Shown piece after piece: positions 12,579 to 23,034 of a stretch of 64,000 nucleotides of DNA (position 1 is the first letter of the stretch; every line of letters starts with the position of its first letter). The position numbers and the translations under genes are program-made. Origin of the DNA: Salticus scenicus (Eukaryota > Arthropoda > Arachnida > Araneae > Salticidae); NCBI GenBank assembly GCA_963930645.1, contig OZ005654.1:264915700-264979699 (forward strand). The letters are read 5' to 3'. The notes beneath the pieces are model-generated. The model saw only the letters and a list, made by a program, of their open reading frames with translations. It searched no databases and was not told where the DNA came from.

Positions 12579-12916
12579 GAATATTTTGAATATGATACAA
12601 ATATTTAGTATGTTTTTGATATGATAATATTTTGTTATGGTAATAAATGATCAGCACAATTTAGATAATGTTATTTTATGAAAAAAAAAAAAAAAAAAAA
12701 CTTCGAACCTATCTTTTTGTTGCGGAGTGTAGTCTTAAATTAGAAAAATTTTAGTCTTAAAATTTTTCTAAATTAGTCTTCAAAAAAAAAAAAAAAAAAA
12801 ATCTTGAAATAGTGTTATTTTATGATAATAATAAATGATAAGCAAAATTTAGATAATGTTATTTCATGAAAAATTAAAGGAAAAAACTTTTGCACCTATC
12901 TTTTTGTCGCAGTGTG
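12333..12916. mobile_element. TA-flanked MITE (outer), CACTCTGCGAC ends
   Basis: Left end CACTCTGCGACAAAAAGATA and inverted right end CACACTGCGACAAAAAGATA form terminal inverted repeats of about 30 bases. TA flanks both ends (12331-12332, 12917-12918). The interior is palindromic (TTAAGACTAAAATTTTTC and its complement) and is split by a second copy of the same family at 12515-12729. Non-autonomous, Tc1/mariner-type by its TA target. Confidence 0.75.
12515..12729. mobile_element. Same-family MITE nested in the outer copy
   Basis: Left CACTCCGCGACAAAAACATA and right end read inverted CACTCCGCAACAAAAAGATA. The element carries a T tract (12545-12573) and a matching A tract (12680-12700), so it can fold on itself. 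It lies inside 12333-12916, a self-insertion of one MITE family. Confidence 0.65.
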
Positions 12917-12922
12917 TATATA

Positions 12923-13484
12923 CAATAGCCGCCGCTTTATAAAATCACATTTGTTTTCATCAAAATGATTTTATTAAGCGGCTGACTTTTATATCAGGCG
13001 AACATGCCCGAACTCAATAAAGGAGTATTCATTACCTAAATATGGAAAGAAATTCTTATTCGCCCTTCCATCTATCAACTAGCAATCACTAGAAATGAAA
13101 TGTTTGCTACTTATCAATTATGAAAAATTTTCAGCATTTAAGTACAAAATTACGTAAAAGGTGGAAATTTTCTTTGACCTAGCATTCTTGTACCTATCTA
13201 CATGTGCTGCGCTAATGACTTCTGCTCTCCCTATTGATTTTCGCTTGCGATTCAATCTTCGGTTTGGTATAATTTAGATGCTATTATCATCTTTATTATT
13301 ATGTTTACATGAAGCAAATTGAGATATTTCAAGCTTCGATGTCGCCTTCCTTTGACTATACATTTGAAGATAACCATCATACTTTACCCAAATTTTACCT
13401 TGAAAATGAAAACTACCCGCTGGCATAACTTTTGCAGCTAAGTTGCTTCAAAGTAAGAACTAGAAACTCTATTTGAATAAGACA

Positions 13485-13520
<36 letters not shown>

Positions 13521-14156
13521 TGGTCAATCATATGAAGAATCCATTCCTTGAATTCATAACTACAACAAATGGCGGGGCATGTTTTTCTTTCCTCTTCCTT
13601 TGTTTTCCTTTTTCTTTTTTCTATCTTTTATATGTATATATATATACAGTCGGCTGCAAAATTATTCGAGCACTAGCAATAATCCTTGCCAAAAAAAAGT
13701 ACACTTAATACAGCTTTGTTAAATAAATTCTTGTCGAGTCATGTTCTTAATCAGTCTAAGAACATAATTCGACAAGAATTTACTTAGCAAAACAGTCTTA
13801 AGTGTACTTTTTAAATATAGGAATTATTGGCTAGTGCTCGAATAATTTTGCAGCCGACTGTATATATATATTTTCTTTGAGGCGTAAAATTTTTGACAAG
13901 GAATAATAATGTGATGGCTTGCTATGTTTTATTTCTTTTTTTTTTTTCAAAAATTCGGTGAGAAAATATAATTTAATGTTTAGCTTACAATCATGGCCAT
14001 TTTTACTGTTGAACAGATTTTCCTTTGAGTTTATTAACTGGAGATGCTGGTTTTATTAAGCGGCGGTTTGTAGTGATTTCATTCCGGACTCAGCAATTTG
14101 ATCATATTAGACGGCTGATTTCATTAACCAGTGATTTTATAAAGCGACGGCTACTG
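12923..14156. mobile_element. TA-flanked DNA transposon relic, CARTAGCCGYCG ends
   Basis: Left CAATAGCCGCCGCTTTATA and inverted right CAGTAGCCGTCGCTTTATA match over about 26 bases; TA precedes the left end, while the right flank is CA and so probably mutated. The AAGCGGC block recurs near 12975 and 14060, giving sub-terminal repeats. No transposase is seen. TIRs of this form would fit a pogo/Tigger- or mariner-like element, which is inference. It is interrupted by a MITE at 13647-13860. Confidence 0.65.
13647..13860. mobile_element. Palindromic MITE, CAGTCGG family (copy 1)
   Basis: A 214 bp foldback with ends CAGTCGGCTGCAAAATTATT in inverted orientation and TA on both sides (13645-13646, 13861-13862). 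The palindrome extends to the centre (TCTAAGA region). Related copies are at 36027-36261 and 44004-44228. Confidence 0.85.
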
Positions 14157-14820
14157 CATATATATATATATTAATTTATTAAGAAATTTGCAAGGTAATT
14201 TCCAAATAAGTTTAGAATGTATTATTAAACAATACTATGTAAACAATTAACATAATTGACAAAAAACATTAAAATGTATATATATATATATTAATTTAAA
14301 GACTTTTTATATATTTACTATTGTTATTCTTATGTATATGTTATAACGTATACACAAAAATAAAACATATACAAATATATATAGAGAGAGACACATATAT
14401 AGAAAACTATGAATAATAAGTACATTAAAACTTTTGAAAAACTATTAATCTAATAAAGTAAAATGAGATTTGAAATATGAAACGATTTGAATAAAATTTG
14501 AATGTTCCCTGAAACCTAATTTTTGATATTTGCTTTCATTTCACATTAATAGGATCCAAAAGCATATTCTAAACATACTTGCCTAGTATTTCAAGGATAA
14601 ATAAAAATAATTGTTAAACCACAATAGTAATGTAAATTTGAGGGAAAAAATAGTAAAAGTAGTTATCATGAAGCATTTTTAAACAATAAAATTGTAAATA
14701 ATTAAATAAAATTTGATTTATATATGTTTTTTTATTTAAATAGTTTTCAGAAATTTTAATACAGTTAGTATCTATATATTTAAATACATATGTATACGAA
14801 TTTCCACAACTCTGTGACAG

Positions 14821-14855
<35 letters not shown>

Positions 14856-16323
14856 ATATCCTCACTTTACAGTTAAAAATGTCCTTTTCATCATCTATCC
14901 TCTGTTTAGAAAAGGGGGCAGGGTATTATAATGGGTGCAAACATTTTAGGGTATTTTAAAGTTCTAATAGCCTATTATAGCCCGGCGCATAGTAGACTAA
15001 TTCATTTTGTTTTCAGAAGTAGTCATAATACTTGGAAAATTGTTTTTTTTTTTTTTTTCCTTTCGAATTTGGAAAGGCAATTTGTAATATATATACATAT
15101 GTATTTGAAATGATAGAAACCTAGTCATTTATTAATAGGCAATATTATCGCAAAATAATATGTTTTAAAAATTTTTTACAACTTAAAATTTAAATAAAAC
15201 TGTTTACATCAATTGCTTAACCCCATTTTGTATACTGAACATAGATCGGTGTATAATACATAAATATGTGTGCTAAACGAATTGAAATTTCTTTTAACTC
15301 AAGAAGTCTAAATGAATTTTAAAGGTAAATACAATTTATATTGATAATCACCATTTATTTACAATTTTGTAATCCCTTAAGACATATGATGTGTTAAAGA
15401 GTGTTTTTATTCTCCAATAAAATATACAGTCGAACGTTTTAAAATATTTGCACAATCAACAATTATTAACGTGTAATTCTGAAATTATGTTTATAAATTT
15501 GTGTTACATGAGAATTTCTACTTGGTAAAGTTCAAATAAATTAGATTTAGATTAAACGTAATTTGAATTTTTAATAAAATTATTTGATTCAAAATTTAGT
15601 AAATATATAATATTAAATAAATTAAAAAATATTTTGGATCAATTTAGGCTTATTTTGTAACTCAATTTAAATAAACAAATGAGGATGTAAATGAATTTAA
15701 CTCTTGCTATGTGTGGTAATTTAGTGCATTTGAAGTAGCATAAATAAACACATTTGTTTTTAAATTAATTAAGTATGCTTATTTACTTAAATATATTTAT
15801 TCTTTATATTTTAATTATGTAATGTCACCATTACTTTTAAGCATCTTTCTGCATTTTTATAAAAAGTACATTTTTTTTTTTTTTTTTCAAATAAAATAAA
15901 ATCATTTCTTTGAGACTTCATTTGATAATCAGTTATTTTTATGATACTAAAAAAAAAAAAAAAAAAAAATCCCTTTTTTACTTAAAGAAAATGCTGACGA
16001 ATATGTTATTGGAAAAAGAAATAAATTATTTGTGAACAGTAAAAAAGGGAAAATTATTTTTTTTCTTGAATACGTAAGACCTTCACGAAATCTTCAATGA
16101 ATAATTTCTTAATTACTGTTATGATTACGTAAAAGAAAAATTGTCTTACTGAGCACTTATCAGAATAGCTTTCTTCCATTTAATAAAATATGATCGTTGA
16201 TAATATAACTCCGCGATCGATCTTATTCAAATTATTAAAGAAAGTAAGAATGTCATGGGTAATGCAATAGAATAATGAAATTCAGCCATTTTTGGAGTAA
16301 TATATTAATAAGATTTATATATA
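14157..16323. other. AT-rich noncoding stretch
   Basis: No gene recognised. (TA)n runs lie near 14158-14170, 14278-14290 and 14822-14851; A/T tracts lie at 15870-15888 and 15950-15969. Confidence 0.55.
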
Positions 16324-16325
16324 TA

Positions 16326-16890
16326 CCGGATAATGCAAAAGTCACAAAAAAAAAAAAAAAAAAAAAAAAAAATTTATTATTGAAAAAGTACTGACGGTAG
16401 TTCTTTGCTGTTTCACTGAAATGTACGGAAAAGCATGAGATTTTTTGATATGTATAAGAAAAAAAATATTAGCTACGTTATTCATCAACATATCGCACGG
16501 TATTTGCAGTGTCCTCTCACATTTTTAACCGATCCGCCTGATCAAATAACGCCATTTTTCGAATACTGAAGCTTTTTTTAGTAACATGTCCCATGCACAA
16601 CATCTTACGGTCATTCTAATGAATGACGGCTACCATATTGATCATTTATTGTCCTAGTTACGTTTTTGGATGTACTACGCCCCTGTAAAAAAGTAATTTT
16701 AAAATGAAAACACCGTCTACAGAAGAAAATGTAAACTAGTTTGCTAATAAATCGTTTATTATCTAAAAAAAAAAATAAAAAAAAAATAAAACCTCTCTGG
16801 GCATTTCAGTGAAGACTGCATAGTGCTACGGTCAATACTTTTTAAATAATATAATTCTTATTTTTTTTCTGTGACTTTGGGATCACCCGG
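16326..16890. mobile_element. TA-flanked non-autonomous element, CCGG ends
   Basis: Left CCGGATAATGCAAAAGTCAC and inverted right CCGGGTGATCCCAAAGTCAC match imperfectly, and similarity continues inward (AAAGTAxTGACxGTAG, TTTCACTGAAATG). TA flanks are at 16324-16325 and 16891-16892. The interior shows no transposase. Confidence 0.7.
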
Positions 16891-17094
16891 TATATGCTTT
16901 TATTGATTTATGTAATCAAATATCTGTAATATAAACAAAACAAAATGATATTCACTGTAAACTAAGTGATATATACACACTCATGTTTTTGAAAAACACC
17001 AAGAAGGAATGGAATATCAGAATGGTATTCATTGGGCACATGCATTAGGAAGAACAATTGATTACAAATTCAGGAAATTTGGAGTAATATGTAC

Positions 17095-17310
17095 TGAGAA
17101 AACAGTATATAAAGCAACGACCTCTGTGAGCAACGGCAGAACTTATCTGCCTAGGTGCTGAATTAAACAGCGATTGAATGACATGTACGGGTAGAGCACT
17201 TCATGAAGCTGTAACACGATGCCGCAATTCGTCGATCGTAGTCACTGGTAAGTGGTGGGTGTCCAGTCGCTTTGCAACGATTAAACAATCATTTTCATTG
17301 GTGCGAGATT
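17095..17310 (-). pseudogene. Tc1-like transposase, C-terminal fragment
   Basis: On the minus strand one frame reads TTIDELRHRVTAS, a stop, then SALPVHVIQSLFNSAPRQI and a final AVAHRG. This is the typical C-terminus of Tc1-family transposases (IDELWHRV, ALPxxxIQSLxxSMPRRI). Upstream in the same direction NENDCLIVAKRL resembles the region around the third catalytic acidic residue (IENVW-type), with substitutions. The internal stop and lost upstream domains show a dead relic. It is not the same lineage as the intact element at 34 kb. Confidence 0.65.
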
Positions 17311-17539
17311 AGGACATTAATTATTTTGTCTGAGTACATACTTTTCATCAGAAACGGACATCTTTAAGCATCTCAATAATGAGTGGTTATTTTATTTTCT
17401 TCAATGCAGTGCAACCACGTTGTTTTAAAGACAGTCTGTCCACAGGCCATAATAATAACAAATACTTTGGCATGTACTTGTGCACGATCGATAAACAATA
17501 TAAATATAAAAATATGTACAGCTATTTCTGTATAGCGCC

Positions 17540-17932
17540 TGAATATGTGTACTTCCAAATCAATCGGGGTAATTTTTGCGGCCGCTATCATCGTGCATAC
17601 AATTCTGTCTATAAACCTTAATAATAAGAAAAAAATTTTGAGTGTCCCTGTACACAAACTAGAAACATAATTTACATTCAAACTTATACCGTTAAATTCT
17701 TGTGCCTCATGAGCATGTATACTTATCTGCAAGTCAATCGGGTGATTTTCATTGCCAGTATCGTGGCACACACGCACATACAGATAGATGGAGACACATA
17801 ATTCAAAAAACTTTTTGAGTCTCCACCTGGAGGGCCTCCACTGATATTTCGGCTGTAAATTATAGTAAAAGAAGTTTTAAAGGCGTTTAACACTAATGCA
17901 TTTAAAATAATTTGAGACAATAGTTCATAATG
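17540..17932 (-). repeat. 172 bp family B repeats, antisense, left of the LINE
   Basis: Diverged units with GTGTCCCTGTACACAAA and AAGTCAATCGGG blocks, ending in the unit that the LINE interrupts at 17932. This is the inverted orientation of the 8.7-9.6 kb array. Confidence 0.6.
17918..17932. repeat. 15 bp target-site duplication of the LINE (left)
   Basis: CAATAGTTCATAATG, repeated perfectly at 21625-21639. The last few bases of the LINE tail (TGTTCAA) resemble the start of the duplication, so the exact right boundary is uncertain by about 3 bases. Confidence 0.85.
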
Positions 17933-18549
17933 TCACCACAAGGGAGGGTGAGTTGATCCTTGGCAGCGCATACGCAGCCCCGTCAGCAGATTTTGAGTCA
18001 TGCCTGGAGGAATGGCAACACTTAATATCACAGAAAACACTTTTCATCTGCGGCTGTGATCTCAATGCTAACTCCCCACTGTGGTGTTGTCCACGTGAGG
18101 ATGTAAGAGGTCGCAGCCTCATAGAATTCATAGCCTCGCACAACTTAAACTTAGCCAACATTGAAAACTCACATCCCACATTCGAAAAGGACGGAGCCAA
18201 GGGTTGGCCGGATTTTACCTTGGTCAATCCAAAAACCACTGCAAGAATCTCAGCTTGGTCAGTCCTGGACATACACAATAGCACAGACCACAATTACATA
18301 ACATACACACTAGAAACAAAACCGGTAATCACATACTCCAAAAGATTCGCAACAAAAAATAAAAACTTTAATAAGTTCAATTCACTAATCAAAACACCCT
18401 TAACAAACTTAAGTCAAGACTTACACACAGTTAAAAACACTATACAATTAGAACAACTCACAGTAAAACTAATACAAACACTCCACTCTGTAGCCACCTC
18501 CTCTTTTAGGTTCAAAAAATGCGGTCGGCATCACCTACAACTTCTGGTC
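17933..18549 (+). pseudogene. LINE endonuclease domain, C-terminal half, frameshifted
   Basis: The frame is open from the target duplication and starts mid-domain (REGELILGSAYAAPSADFE), so there is no genuine start codon. It contains the endonuclease motifs CDLNANSPLW (usually GDLNAHS) and STDHNYI with the catalytic His, then a low-complexity link rich in Thr and Asn. The N-terminal catalytic residues were lost by 5' truncation. Near 18517-18550 the coding sense moves by one base to the frame of the RT, where FWSPQLRSMRNKLTAL continues the protein. The shift is either a single-base indel in this copy or, less likely, programmed. Confidence 0.8.
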
Positions 18550-18565
18550 TCCCCAACTACGCTCC

Positions 18566-21181
18566 ATGCGCAACAAATTGACAGCACTAAAACGCCAACA
18601 AAGATTCTTAGACCCCGCGATTATACCCCAACATAAACAAAAAATCAAACAACTTTCGGCACTCTTCAAAAAACAACTTAACACGGCAAAACACGACGCA
18701 TGGAGAAAATTCTGCTCAACACAAACAAAAGTCTTCGGCACAGCACAAAAATTCTATAGCAACAGGTTTTTCACACCAACGGAGCTGAAGCTAGAGCGTC
18801 CTCCAGCTCTTTCCTCTAAACGCAATAACCTAGAACACATCACAACGACACTCTTTGCACCGAGTAAATATCCTAATTACAAGGTGCCCACCTTCTCAAC
18901 TCCCTCGGATGTCCCCTTCACGGAGGCTGAAGTCAAAGCCACTCTTTTCAGCTTCAACGTTAAAAAGGCTCCTGGCCCAGACAATCTGGACTTTCTAATT
19001 CTAAGACACACTTACAACACAGTACCACACATATTACGCGACTGGGCCAACCTATGCCTGGAGCATAGTTACTTTCCAGAAATCCTTCGAAGAGGCGAGG
19101 TGGTGTACTTCCTAAAGCAAGGGAAGCTTCCCTCTGACCCCGCTTCATATCGACCGATCTGCCTGCTGCCAACTTTAGGCAAACTATTAGAAAAACTGGT
19201 CGTTACCAGATTGAACCACCATCTGGAGTCCAACAACCTTCTCCATCCAAACCAATTCGGGTTCAGAGAGGGCAGATCATGTGAACAAGCATTACAGGCT
19301 ATTAAAAGCTCCTGCGCCTCTAACTCAAAGTCCTTGGAATATACCACCTTAGTCTCACTCGACATCAAAGGAGCCTTCGATAACGTAGAGTGGCCCCACA
19401 TCCTACAGGCATTACACAAACTCAACTGCCCGAGTAACCTGGCGGGGGTCATCAGCTCTTACCTCTCAAAAAGAAAAATCATAGTCAACTGGGGTAACGG
19501 CTCTACAGAGTTCCCCCAAACTAAGGGGTGCCCTCAGGGCTCATGCCTGGGACCTATTTTATGGAACATAATTGCCAACTCGATACTGGTCTGCATGAAT
19601 TCTGAGGGCCACACCACTTTCGCATATGCTGATGACTTCTCAGTCATTCTCTCGGGAAGGATCAGGAAAGACCTGGAGAACCAGGCCAAGGAGGCCCTCC
19701 CTCTCTTTAGCAAACTCTTAAAAGACTTAGATCTATGCCTCTCCCCCTCAAAAACCCAAGCGCTAACTTTAGGCTTCCCCAAATTACTTCAAAGATCTCC
19801 CGTGGTGAGAATAGACGGCGTCAGTGTCCATCATGTACCCCACCTAAAACTTCTTGGCCTGACCATCGACAGGAAACTTAGCTGGACCGCCCACCTGCAC
19901 GAACTAAAACTGAAACTTATGACAATTTACCACAACTCCATAAAACTAGCAGGAAGGTGGTGGGGCATCTCCACCTCCTTCCTGAAAACATGGTATTTAA
20001 CAATTGTGGACAAAATCCTAACATATGGTGCAGGTATTTGGGGTGGTTACCTGTCGAAGCAAAATCAGGCCAAATTAGACTCCATCCAACGTCCCTTCCT
20101 CCTCCAAATTTCGAGAGGTTACAGGACGATCTCTACTGACGCCCTCACTGTCATTACGGGAATCCCTCATGCCCACCTACAACTATTTATCAATTACTTA
20201 AAAACCAACATCCTCCAACTACACGATCTGCCAATAACTAATTCTATCTTTCCCAACACCCCACTGCAACTTCATATCCGTAGCTGGGACTTGCACCCGG
20301 CAGAGGACGCAGCATCCTTCGTAGTAAACACTCAAAAAAATAGCTTTGATCCCTCAGTCCCTGTGGCGGCGTACACGGATGGCTCAAAGACGGACTCTGG
20401 CGTAGCAGCAGCGCTCTGCGTCATGGTCAACGGACTTGAGGCTCATCGGTGGGCATGCAGGCTTGAGAATTTTAACACCGTTTTCCAAGCGGAACTTTTT
20501 GCGATTCAAAAGGCCCTTGATTGGGCAGAAGGCAACCCGCAGCTGTCACTAATAAACATCTACAGCGACAGCCTCTCGAGCCTGCAGGCCATCACTAGCC
20601 ACAAGACTAAACACCCCCAAGTCTTAGACATAAAACGTAAAATCGCCAAATTAAAACACTTAATTTCCCTGGCACACGTTTCTGCCCATAGAGGCGTCGT
20701 CGGCAATGAACTTGCGGACTCATTGGCGAAGGCTGCAACTGAAGGGGAGAATATTCTTCACTCTCTTCCAGCACCCCCATCCTACGTAAAAAGTAAATTG
20801 AAGGTACTACTGCACCAAAATTGGCAAACACTGTGGGATGAATCCTCAAAAGGGAGACATACCCACAACCTAATCCCAATAGTCTCAAATGTCTCCTGGA
20901 ACATTTCTCCTCCGGTTGCGGCTTTTTTGACAGGCCACGGGCCTTTCCCCTCCTACCTGCATAAATTTCATTGTCGTCGGTCGTCCCTATGTCCTTGTGG
21001 CGAGGAGGGCGCTCCTAATCACTATTATTACTCTTGCCCCCTAACTGCTCCCTATCATCTTAGAAACCCATCTCCTAGACCCCATAATTGGCTAGAAAAT
21101 ATTCTCACGCGCAAACCCCTATTATTTAAACTATATAAAATTTATTTCCTATTAAATGAAATTTCAAACTTAACAGATTAA
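18566..21181 (+). CDS. LINE ORF2: reverse transcriptase and RNase H
   Basis: An 871-residue open frame. RT motifs in order: SYRPICLLPTLGKLLEKL near residue 192; DIKGAFDNVEW with the first catalytic Asp near 265; GCPQGSCLGPILWN near 320; FAYADDFSVIL with the catalytic YADD near 353; LKLLGLTIDRKLSW (motif E region). RNase H follows with all four acidic residues visible: YTDGS near 603, FQAEL near 642, IYSDSLSS near 667 and NELADSLAKAA near 717. The C-terminus has a Cys/His motif (RSSLCPCGEEGAPNHYYYSC). The protein copies element RNA into the target site; RNase H would remove the RNA strand. The first ATG is only the first Met in frame; the true product should continue upstream into the endonuclease. 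The RT/RH frame itself is undamaged. Confidence 0.9.
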   Translation: MRNKLTALKRQQRFLDPAIIPQHKQKIKQLSALFKKQLNTAKHDAWRKFCSTQTKVFGTAQKFYSNRFFTPTELKLERPPALSSKRNNLEHITTTLFAPSKYPNYKVPTFSTPSDVPFTEAEVKATLFSFNVKKAPGPDNLDFLILRHTYNTVPHILRDWANLCLEHSYFPEILRRGEVVYFLKQGKLPSDPASYRPICLLPTLGKLLEKLVVTRLNHHLESNNLLHPNQFGFREGRSCEQALQAIKSSCASNSKSLEYTTLVSLDIKGAFDNVEWPHILQALHKLNCPSNLAGVISSYLSKRKIIVNWGNGSTEFPQTKGCPQGSCLGPILWNIIANSILVCMNSEGHTTFAYADDFSVILSGRIRKDLENQAKEALPLFSKLLKDLDLCLSPSKTQALTLGFPKLLQRSPVVRIDGVSVHHVPHLKLLGLTIDRKLSWTAHLHELKLKLMTIYHNSIKLAGRWWGISTSFLKTWYLTIVDKILTYGAGIWGGYLSKQNQAKLDSIQRPFLLQISRGYRTISTDALTVITGIPHAHLQLFINYLKTNILQLHDLPITNSIFPNTPLQLHIRSWDLHPAEDAASFVVNTQKNSFDPSVPVAAYTDGSKTDSGVAAALCVMVNGLEAHRWACRLENFNTVFQAELFAIQKALDWAEGNPQLSLINIYSDSLSSLQAITSHKTKHPQVLDIKRKIAKLKHLISLAHVSAHRGVVGNELADSLAKAATEGENILHSLPAPPSYVKSKLKVLLHQNWQTLWDESSKGRHTHNLIPIVSNVSWNISPPVAAFLTGHGPFPSYLHKFHCRRSSLCPCGEEGAPNHYYYSCPLTAPYHLRNPSPRPHNWLENILTRKPLLFKLYKIYFLLNEISNLTD

Positions 21182-21262
21182 TCTTTCCCACTTCCCTTGA
21201 GCTTGGTCAATTTGGAAAACAACAAAAGCTGTTTAATCACATCAAGAGTCAGTCCTGCACTT

Positions 21263-21297
21263 CTTGCCCTCTGTCGCGAAGGGTTTTACCCGGCAAG
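21263..21297 (+). ncRNA. LINE 3' UTR stem-loop motif, copy 1a
   Basis: Outer stem CTTGCC/GGCAAG, unpaired TGTCGCGAA after the 5' strand, inner hairpin GGGT-TTT-ACCC directly before the 3' strand. One of six instances of the same layout in the two LINE copies. Confidence 0.65.
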
Positions 21298-21376
21298 AGG
21301 CTGACATGACCTACACCTATTCTACAATGATCATCTCCATTCCTCTCGAACTTCAACATAACATTACAGCATGTCA

Positions 21377-21417
21377 GCATGCCTTCTGTCGCGAGGAGTC
21401 GGCTAGGCTCGGCATGC
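21377..21417 (+). ncRNA. LINE 3' UTR stem-loop motif, copy 1b
   Basis: Outer stem GCATGCC/GGCATGC (7 perfect pairs), unpaired TGTCGCG, then an inner GAG/CTC hairpin before the 3' strand. Confidence 0.65.
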
Positions 21418-21454
21418 CGACCAACAAAAGACAATGTAAATTGAACTTGTTTCA

Positions 21455-21492
21455 CATAGCCCATTGTCGCGAGTAGGCTCTGCCTGGCGATG
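21455..21492 (+). ncRNA. LINE 3' UTR stem-loop motif, copy 1c
   Basis: Outer stem CATAGCC/GGCGATG with one mismatch, unpaired TGTCGCGA, inner hairpin AGGC-TCT-GCCT. Confidence 0.6.
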
Positions 21493-21537
21493 ATTCTTGT
21501 AATTTTTTTTTTTTTTTTGTCTTTCAATAAACATCTT

Positions 21538-21609
21538 GGCGCAGCCCACGTGAACTTAGTTCTGGAAGCGCTCAACACCGCTCTTCGAGCGGTGAGCGGG
21601 GGCTGCGCC
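21538..21609 (+). ncRNA. LINE 3'-terminal stem structure
   Basis: A 10-pair outer stem (GGCGCAGCCC at 21538-21547 with GGGCTGCGCC at 21600-21609) encloses an 8-pair hairpin CACCGCTC-TTC-GAGCGGTG (21576-21594). The second LINE copy keeps both stems with compensatory changes. A role in RT template recognition is likely by analogy with other LINE 3' ends, but is inference. Confidence 0.7.
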
Positions 21610-21624
21610 CTGTTCAATCCTGTT

Positions 21625-21639
21625 CAATAGTTCATAATG
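21625..21639. repeat. 15 bp target-site duplication of the LINE (right)
   Basis: CAATAGTTCATAATG, identical to 17918-17932. Confidence 0.85.
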
Positions 21640-22310
21640 ATAAGAAATATTTCGTTATTTCCTTACAGAAGTTTTTAAGTGTTAGATTCACCAAAATCTA
21701 TACAATTTGTGCGACGGTGACTTCTAACAAGTATATTAAATTTCAGCTCAATCGGATAACGCATTTAGACGCTATCACACGCATAAGTCATAATGATAAA
21801 GAATTCTTGTTATGCCTTTGTAAAAACTATGAGTGCTATGCTCACCGAAATCAATATAGTTCGTGCGACTATGAACTACAGTATGTATATAAATTTTCAG
21901 CTCAATCGGATAAGGCATTTAGACACTATAGCACATTAAATGATTTCAGTCCATAGACCTTAATGATAAGGAATTTTTGTTGTGTCCCTGTAAAAAAAAA
22001 AACTATAAGTGCTAGCGTCATCAAGAGCTATACAGTTTATTCGACTGTAACCTCCAACACGTATATAAAATTTCAGCTTAATCTGATAAGGTATTTTGAC
22101 GCTATTGCACTTCGAACAACTTCAGCCAATAGGCCGTAATGATAAAGATTTTTTTGTTTTGTCTCTGTAAAAAAATTATATGTGCTAGATTCATCAAATT
22201 CAATATGTTTTGTGATGCGGTGACCTATGACATACGCACCAACTTTCAACTCATTTGAACAAAGCATTTAAAAGCTATCGTGTTCACTCACATACACACG
22301 TCAAGAAACA
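21640..22310 (-). repeat. 172 bp family B array, antisense, right of the LINE
   Basis: The GCATTTAGAC block recurs at 21761, 21914, 22089 and 22263 (periods 153, 175, 174). Removing the LINE and one duplication puts the block at 17883 about 171 bases before 21761, so the array was continuous before the insertion. The outer edge (TATCGTGTTCACTCACATAC) matches, inverted, the left edge of the array in the hAT element near 8705-8735. Several 60-80 residue frames here are chance openings. Confidence 0.75.
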
Positions 22311-23013
22311 CCGTGTAAAATCGTTGATATTTCTAAAAGGGGGGTTCGTATGAAAACCAAAGATGGACGTGTACTACTAGACATCATGACAGTCACAAAT
22401 ATAAATTTGCAACATTCTACAATCATTCTTTTTTGTGCTATGCATGGTACTTTCGCAAATCATGGCTACAATACTTTCTTTAATACAATATTTTCGGAAA
22501 GTATTAATGCCCACTTATGATATGTCGATAAATGGAACATATGGTTAAAAGCAAAATAAAAAAACTCCACTTGTAATTGAATTTGAATAAAGAATTTTCA
22601 ACTGCTGTCGTCTGTTTTGTGTATGTTAATTAATTCTGATATATATATATATATATATGTGTGTGTTTGTGTGTATGTATGTTGGCATATAATTTACGCA
22701 TATTAAGTAGATGGAATATATATAGAGAGAGATAGATAGATATAAACACCGAAGAGCTATTACATTATGATCGCTTTTTATCTTGAACAAGATGCTTATA
22801 TGTATATAAAACCATCGCATGAACGACGGACGCCTCCATACTGCGTTTCCATACCTAAAGTGTTTACCGAAATAATGAAAAAAGCAGCTTATTTTTCAGA
22901 TTTCGAGAAAATTCCGATTGGTATGGTTCGGCGGCTGGTAGCATAGATTTCATTAACGGCGCATTTGCTGCGCACGTGCAGCCAACGTGATTATGTTCCG
23001 AAGGTAGTGTATT
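22311..23013. other. Noncoding stretch
   Basis: No gene recognised. Contains (TA)n at 22639-22659 followed by (GT)n-like sequence, and a GATA-rich run near 22728-22742. Confidence 0.5.
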
Positions 23014-23023
23014 GATGTTGAAA
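23014..23023. repeat. 10 bp target-site duplication of LINE copy 2 (left)
   Basis: GATGTTGAAA, repeated at 24064-24073. Confidence 0.75.
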
Positions 23024-23034
23024 CATTCAAACAC

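Larger units (their letters stand above)
17933..21624 (+). mobile_element. 5'-truncated LINE with endonuclease, RT and RNase H
   Basis: A non-LTR retrotransposon copy with a 15 bp perfect target duplication. It begins inside the apurinic-type endonuclease domain, continues through a complete reverse transcriptase, an RNase H domain and a C-terminal Cys/His motif, then a 443-base 3' UTR with structured repeats and an AATAAA (near 21526). It ends in a short tandem tail (TGTTCAATCC then TGTTCAA) instead of poly(A). Endonuclease plus RT plus RNase H in one ORF2 points to the I-like group of LINEs; finer placement needs a tree. A frameshift separates the endonuclease part from the RT part. The base composition is clearly richer in C than its AT-rich surroundings. 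Confidence 0.9.
21182..21624 (+). other. LINE 3' UTR
   Basis: Noncoding tail of the LINE. It contains three repeated stem-loop motifs (21263-21297, 21377-21417, 21455-21492), a T tract, AATAAA, a terminal stem-loop structure (21538-21609) and a short tandem end. The same order is found in the second copy at 23.3-24.06 kb. Confidence 0.8.

Noticed and set aside
17373..17920. Overlapping frames of 134, 80 and 65 residues
   Set aside because: They lie in diverged family B repeats, on both strands, and share no motif; similar chance frames occur in the related arrays.
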